Source: Halomonas sp. HL-48
GTDB lineage: Bacteria > Pseudomonadota > Gammaproteobacteria > Pseudomonadales > Halomonadaceae
NCBI RefSeq assembly: GCF_001314875.1
Contig: NZ_LJZS01000003.1
Span: 124,001-188,000 of the forward strand
Length of the DNA: 64,000 nucleotides
Direction: 5' to 3'
Shown in pieces: positions 60,693 through 64,000 of this stretch. The translations under genes and the position numbers were made by a program. Below the pieces are notes generated by a model, which saw only the letters and a list, made by a program, of their open reading frames with translations, ran no database searches and had not been told where the DNA came from. Numbering within the stretch: the first letter of the stretch is position 1; every line of letters starts with the position of its first letter.

Positions 60693-61177
60693 TGCCCCGC
60701 GTTCCGGTGACGCCCCTCTTGGTGGTGTGGCTGACGCTGCTGCTGGCACTTTGCCTGCAGGTCATGCCGTTGGCCGATGGGTGGCAGGTGTTTCGCCCGG
60801 AATGGTTGGGGCTGATGCTGATTTACTGGTGCATGCGTGAGCCGGACCAGGTAGGCGTCTTTCATGGCTTTGTGCTGGGCATTCTACTCGACCTGATCGA
60901 AGGTAGCCCGTTGGGTCAGCATGCCATCATGTTTTCCCTGCTGGCATTTTTGTGTGCCCTGGTGTATGCCCGGTTCCGCGCCTATTCGCTGCTACAGCAG
61001 GCGCTGCTCGTCCTGGTGCTGCTGGGGCTGGTCCAGCTGATCGACCAGTGGCTGCGCAGTCTGGTGGGGGATTTCTCTATTCATCTGGCGTTTTTAACCT
61101 CGTCGGTGGTCAGCGCCGTGTTGTGGCCCTGGCTTGCGACGATGTTTGCCGCCCTGCAGCGCCGTTTTGCCCGCTGA
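60692..61177 (+). CDS. mreD: Rod-shape-determining protein MreD
   Basis: A 161-residue inner-membrane protein with about five helices that works with MreC in elongation. The block [22 protein letters not shown] and [20 protein letters not shown] are typical of the family. The ATG overlaps the mreC stop by 1 base and has AGGAGG upstream. Confidence 0.93.
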   Translation: MPRVPVTPLLVVWLTLLLALCLQVMPLADGWQVFRPEWLGLMLIYWCMREPDQVGVFHGFVLGILLDLIEGSPLGQHAIMFSLLAFLCALVYARFRAYSLLQQALLVLVLLGLVQLIDQWLRSLVGDFSIHLAFLTSSVVSAVLWPWLATMFAALQRRFAR

Positions 61178-61217
61178 CAGCCGGGAAGCCGTTCTGAACA
61201 ATCGACGTGGAGCCGAT

Positions 61218-61817
61218 ATGGCGTTGGAATCACAGCCAGTGTTGTGCCTGGCGTCCGCATCGCCACGCCGCCGCGCGCTGCTCGCATCGATCGGCGTGGC
61301 GGTGCAGGTACAGCCCTGCAACATCGATGAAACACCGTTAGCCAATGAGTCCGCTGAGCGCTATGTGGAACGCTTGGCGCAGGCCAAGGCGCAAGCCGCG
61401 GCGCCCATGACGTCACTGCCCACGTTGGGCTCCGACACGGCGGTGGTAGTGGACGGGCAGATTCTCGGCAAGCCCGATAGCCAGCAGCACGCCGCCTGGA
61501 TGTTACGCCAGCTCTCGGGGCGTGAGCATCAGGTGTTGACCGGTGTCGCGGTGACCGGCCCCCAGGGCGTCCTGACGTGCTGTGTGACCACCCGCGTGAC
61601 GCTGCGCGCGCTCAGCGAGGCGGAGATTGCGGCCTACTGGAAAACGGCTGAGCCACAGGACAAGGCCGGCGGTTATGCTATACAGGGATTGGCGTCGGTG
61701 TTTGTGACCGGCATTGAAGGTAGTCACTCGGCAGTGGTGGGGCTGCCACTTTTTGAAACAGCGTGCTTGCTGCGTCGTCAGGGGGTACCGTTATGGGATG
61801 GACATTTACCCGCGTAA
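61218..61817 (+). CDS. maf: Maf-family nucleotide pyrophosphatase (YhdE type)
   Basis: Hydrolyses non-canonical or excess nucleoside triphosphates; the form encoded beside mreBCD is usually the dTTP/UTP pyrophosphatase YhdE. The 199-residue protein has the Maf signature [12 protein letters not shown] near residue 11 and the catalytic [15 protein letters not shown] block near 75. The ATG at 61218 follows GGAG; the upstream open frame overlaps mreD and is not part of the family. Confidence 0.93.
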   Translation: MALESQPVLCLASASPRRRALLASIGVAVQVQPCNIDETPLANESAERYVERLAQAKAQAAAPMTSLPTLGSDTAVVVDGQILGKPDSQQHAAWMLRQLSGREHQVLTGVAVTGPQGVLTCCVTTRVTLRALSEAEIAAYWKTAEPQDKAGGYAIQGLASVFVTGIEGSHSAVVGLPLFETACLLRRQGVPLWDGHLPA

Positions 61818-61835
61818 ACCCACAAGGATTTTTGC

Positions 61836-63299
61836 ATGAGCGGTGAGGTTCTGATTAATTTGACGCCGATGGAGACCCGTGTGGCGCTGGTCGAAAACGG
61901 CGTGCTGCAAGAGGCGCTCATCGAGCGTTCCCGTCGACGCGGTATTGTCGGCAATATCTACAAAGGCAGAGTCGTACGCGTGTTGCCTGGAATGCAGGCT
62001 GCTTTTGTTGATATTGGCCTTGAGCGCGCCGCCTTTATCCATGCCCACGAAGTGATGCCGCCCGGCACGCCCGTTGAAGCGCAGCAGACGATCGGGCAAC
62101 TGCTTCACGAAGGCCAGGCATTGGTCGTGCAGGTCACCAAAGACCCGATTGGCAGCAAGGGCGCGCGCCTGACCACCCATCTGTCGGTGCCGTCGCGCTA
62201 CCTGGTGTACATGCCCGACTCGCCGCATAATGGCGTCTCCCAGCGCATCGAAGATGAGCGTGAGCGCGATCGCCTCAAGGCCCTTTTGGATAGCAGCATT
62301 GAAGAGCAGACCCTGGACGTCAACGGCGGCTTCATCGTGCGTACCGCCGCCGAAGGAGTGGGCGATGAAGAGCTGATTGGCGACATGCATTTTCTGCTGC
62401 GTCTATGGCGCAAGGTCAGCGAGCGAAAAATTACCGCGGCGCCCTCCACGGTTATATACGACGACCTGCCGCTGTTTATGCGCACTTTGCGTGATGTGAT
62501 GCGCGATGACATCGAAAAAATCCGCATCGACTCCAGGGAGAACTTTGTCAAGCTCGTCGAGTTTGCCGAGGAGTTCATGCCCGATGCGGTCGACCGAATC
62601 GAATATTACCCCGGTGAACGGCCGATTTTTGATCTCTACAGCGTCGAGGACGAGATACAGAAGGCCCTCGGTCGCAAGGTCCAGTTGAAGTCGGGCGGCT
62701 ATCTGGTCATTGACCCTACCGAGGCCATGACCACCATCGACGTCAACACCGGGGGCTATGTCGGGCATCGCAACCTCGAAGAGACGATTTTCAAGACCAA
62801 TCTGGAAGCCGCGACCGCGATCGCCCGTCAGCTTCGGCTGCGCAATCTGGGCGGCATCATCATTATCGACTTTATCGACATGGAAGACGTCGAGCACCAG
62901 CGGCAAGTGCTGCGCGTGCTTGAAAAGGCCCTGGAGCGTGATCACGCCAAGACGAAATGTACCGGGGTCACCGAGCTTGGCCTGGTGCAGCTGACCCGTA
63001 AACGCACGCGTGAAAGCCTCGAGCAGACCTTGTGCGAGGCGTGTCCGACCTGCAGTGGCAGGGGCACGCTCAAGACGCCGGAGACGGTATGCTATGAGAT
63101 TTTTCGCGAGATTCTGCGCGAAGAACGCGCCTACAGTGCCGAAACCTACATGGTGTTGGCGTCGCAGCCGGTGGTTGACCGCTTGCTGGATGAAGAGTCT
63201 GCGGCCGTGGCGGACCTGGAAACGTTCATTCACAAGACGATACGTTTTCAAGTGGAGCAGCATTACTCTCAAGAGCAGTACGATATCGTGTTGATGTGA
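61836..63299 (+). CDS. rng: Ribonuclease G
   Basis: An endoribonuclease that matures the 5' end of 16S rRNA and takes part in mRNA turnover. The 487-residue protein has an S1 domain (about residues 37-110), the RNase E/G catalytic domain with DVNTGGYVGHRNLEE near 305 and IIIIDFIDM near 343, and the Zn-link CPTCSGRG near 405. It lacks the long C-terminal scaffold of RNase E. AAGGA precedes the ATG, 18 bases after maf. Confidence 0.96.
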   Translation: MSGEVLINLTPMETRVALVENGVLQEALIERSRRRGIVGNIYKGRVVRVLPGMQAAFVDIGLERAAFIHAHEVMPPGTPVEAQQTIGQLLHEGQALVVQVTKDPIGSKGARLTTHLSVPSRYLVYMPDSPHNGVSQRIEDERERDRLKALLDSSIEEQTLDVNGGFIVRTAAEGVGDEELIGDMHFLLRLWRKVSERKITAAPSTVIYDDLPLFMRTLRDVMRDDIEKIRIDSRENFVKLVEFAEEFMPDAVDRIEYYPGERPIFDLYSVEDEIQKALGRKVQLKSGGYLVIDPTEAMTTIDVNTGGYVGHRNLEETIFKTNLEAATAIARQLRLRNLGGIIIIDFIDMEDVEHQRQVLRVLEKALERDHAKTKCTGVTELGLVQLTRKRTRESLEQTLCEACPTCSGRGTLKTPETVCYEIFREILREERAYSAETYMVLASQPVVDRLLDEESAAVADLETFIHKTIRFQVEQHYSQEQYDIVLM

Positions 63300-63302
63300 C
63301 CC

Positions 63303-64000
63303 ATGACGACTCGCCCGGTGTTGCGTACTGCATTGAGGTTGACAGCTTGGTGGCTGGGGGCGCTGGCCATTGTGCTGCTGCTGCTGCGTTTGGCCATGAG
63401 CCAGGCGGATGCGCTGACGCCGCGCATCGAGGCGTGGCTGGAAACCCGGGTCGGCGTACCGGTCAACATCCAGCGCCTGACGCTGGCGTTTGAACGCAAC
63501 GATATCCAACTGATGGTGGGTGATGTCAGTGCGCAAACCCCCAATGGTTACCCCCTTTTCAAACTGGACCATGCCAAGCTGCGCCTGGATATCTGGGCGT
63601 CGCTGATCGCGCGGGCCCCAATTTTCAACGATGCGGATGTGCGCGGTACCGAGTTTCACCTTTACCGTCTGTTCGGCGATAAATGGCAGTGGCCGGCGCC
63701 GGCTAAACTGCCGGTGATGGAGCAGCAGCCGAAGCTCAATCTCGAGGCCCTGGATCGATGGGTGGGCATTCTGCTGCGCCAGCGGCTAAGCGTCGAGGAT
63801 ACCCGTGTCGTGCTGCACGGTGAGCGCAATACCGTCGACTTGCACGCCCCCACGCTGTTACTGGGTGGAGACGATCAAGGCACCCAGCTTGAAGGCAGCA
63901 TCAATCTGATCAGTCGGTCTGAGGATACGCCCTCCCGGCCTTTACCCACGGCCCATGTGCAGGCCGAGATTGCGCCGGGTGAGGAAGGCTATCGTGACTT
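63303..64000 (+). CDS. yhdP: YhdP-like AsmA-family protein, N-terminal part (runs off window)
   Basis: The first 232 codons of a large protein, starting 3 bases after rng. It has an N-terminal transmembrane helix (about residues 14-32) and an AsmA/DUF3971-like start, with the pattern GVPVNIQRLTLAFERNDIQL typical of YhdP. E. coli YhdP is a periplasm-spanning protein that moves phospholipids to the outer membrane and has over 1200 residues; the rest lies beyond the window. The position after rng matches the E. coli order. Confidence 0.88.
   Translation, partial: MTTRPVLRTALRLTAWWLGALAIVLLLLRLAMSQADALTPRIEAWLETRVGVPVNIQRLTLAFERNDIQLMVGDVSAQTPNGYPLFKLDHAKLRLDIWASLIARAPIFNDADVRGTEFHLYRLFGDKWQWPAPAKLPVMEQQPKLNLEALDRWVGILLRQRLSVEDTRVVLHGERNTVDLHAPTLLLGGDDQGTQLEGSINLISRSEDTPSRPLPTAHVQAEIAPGEEGYRD

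Noticed and set aside
62403..63659. Open frame of about 418 codons opposite rng and yhdP
   Set aside because: Crosses two genes on the other strand, is rich in Gln/His/Arg as expected for a shadow frame, and has no recognisable motif.

Overview
The window reads as one contiguous, GC-rich stretch of a gammaproteobacterial chromosome. A complete Mrp Na+/H+ antiporter facing a bacterial voltage-gated Na+ channel, very acidic exported proteins, and the gene order psd-rsgA-orn-queG-nnr-tsaE-amiC-mutL-miaA-hfq-hflX-hflK-hflC-hisZ-purA together suggest a halophilic or alkaliphilic member of the Halomonadaceae. That placement is inferred from content and gene order, not from a database search. I see no insertion sequences, prophage genes, CRISPR array, rRNA or tRNA.

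Region by region. (1) 1-8300: the 3' end of serB; a lipoprotein gene; a group-2 Mrp operon (mrpAB fused, then C, D, E, F, G) on the minus strand; and, divergently, a NaChBac-type sodium channel. Export of Na+ by the antiporter and voltage-controlled re-entry through the channel would form a sodium cycle. (2) 8270-11454: leuA behind a leader with a leucine-rich 15-19 residue peptide rich in CTA codons and a strong terminator, the layout of classical leucine attenuation; then an unrecognised membrane protein. (3) 11593-21580, minus strand: a guanidine-utilisation operon. A near-perfect guanidine-I (ykkC class) riboswitch precedes an ABC importer (binding protein, permease, ATPase), two DUF1989 proteins (carboxyguanidine deiminase type), a biotin-dependent urea/guanidine carboxylase and allophanate hydrolase. 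A possible sigma-54 promoter lies upstream. (4) 21726-24478: epmB, efp and epmA, which encode translation factor EF-P and the two core enzymes for beta-lysylating its Lys34.

(5) 24483-42159: conserved housekeeping genes: psd, a rhodanese, rsgA, orn, queG, then nnr-tsaE-amiC-mutL-miaA-hfq-hflX-hflK-hflC-hisZ-purA. MutL carries the metal-binding nuclease motifs typical of MutH-independent mismatch repair. (6) 42250-55140: cobO, yajQ, pepN, a YegS-like lipid kinase, an extremely acidic lysine-free lipoprotein with an internal duplication, a cold-shock protein, a LysE/RhtB exporter, a Slt-type lytic transglycosylase, a DUF1232 protein, htpG, gpsA and sixA. (7) 55191-64000: gatCAB for Gln-tRNA/Asn-tRNA amidation, divergent from the cell-shape cluster mreBCD-maf-rng-yhdP, whose last gene runs off the window.

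The most notable items are regulatory: the guanidine-I riboswitch with a terminator built on its own 3' core, the leuA attenuator, and a terminator-like hairpin in the short leader of the mrp operon. No wholly undescribed multigene system is evident. The best candidates for something new are the mrp leader element, the acidic lipoprotein family and the unrecognised membrane protein after leuA.
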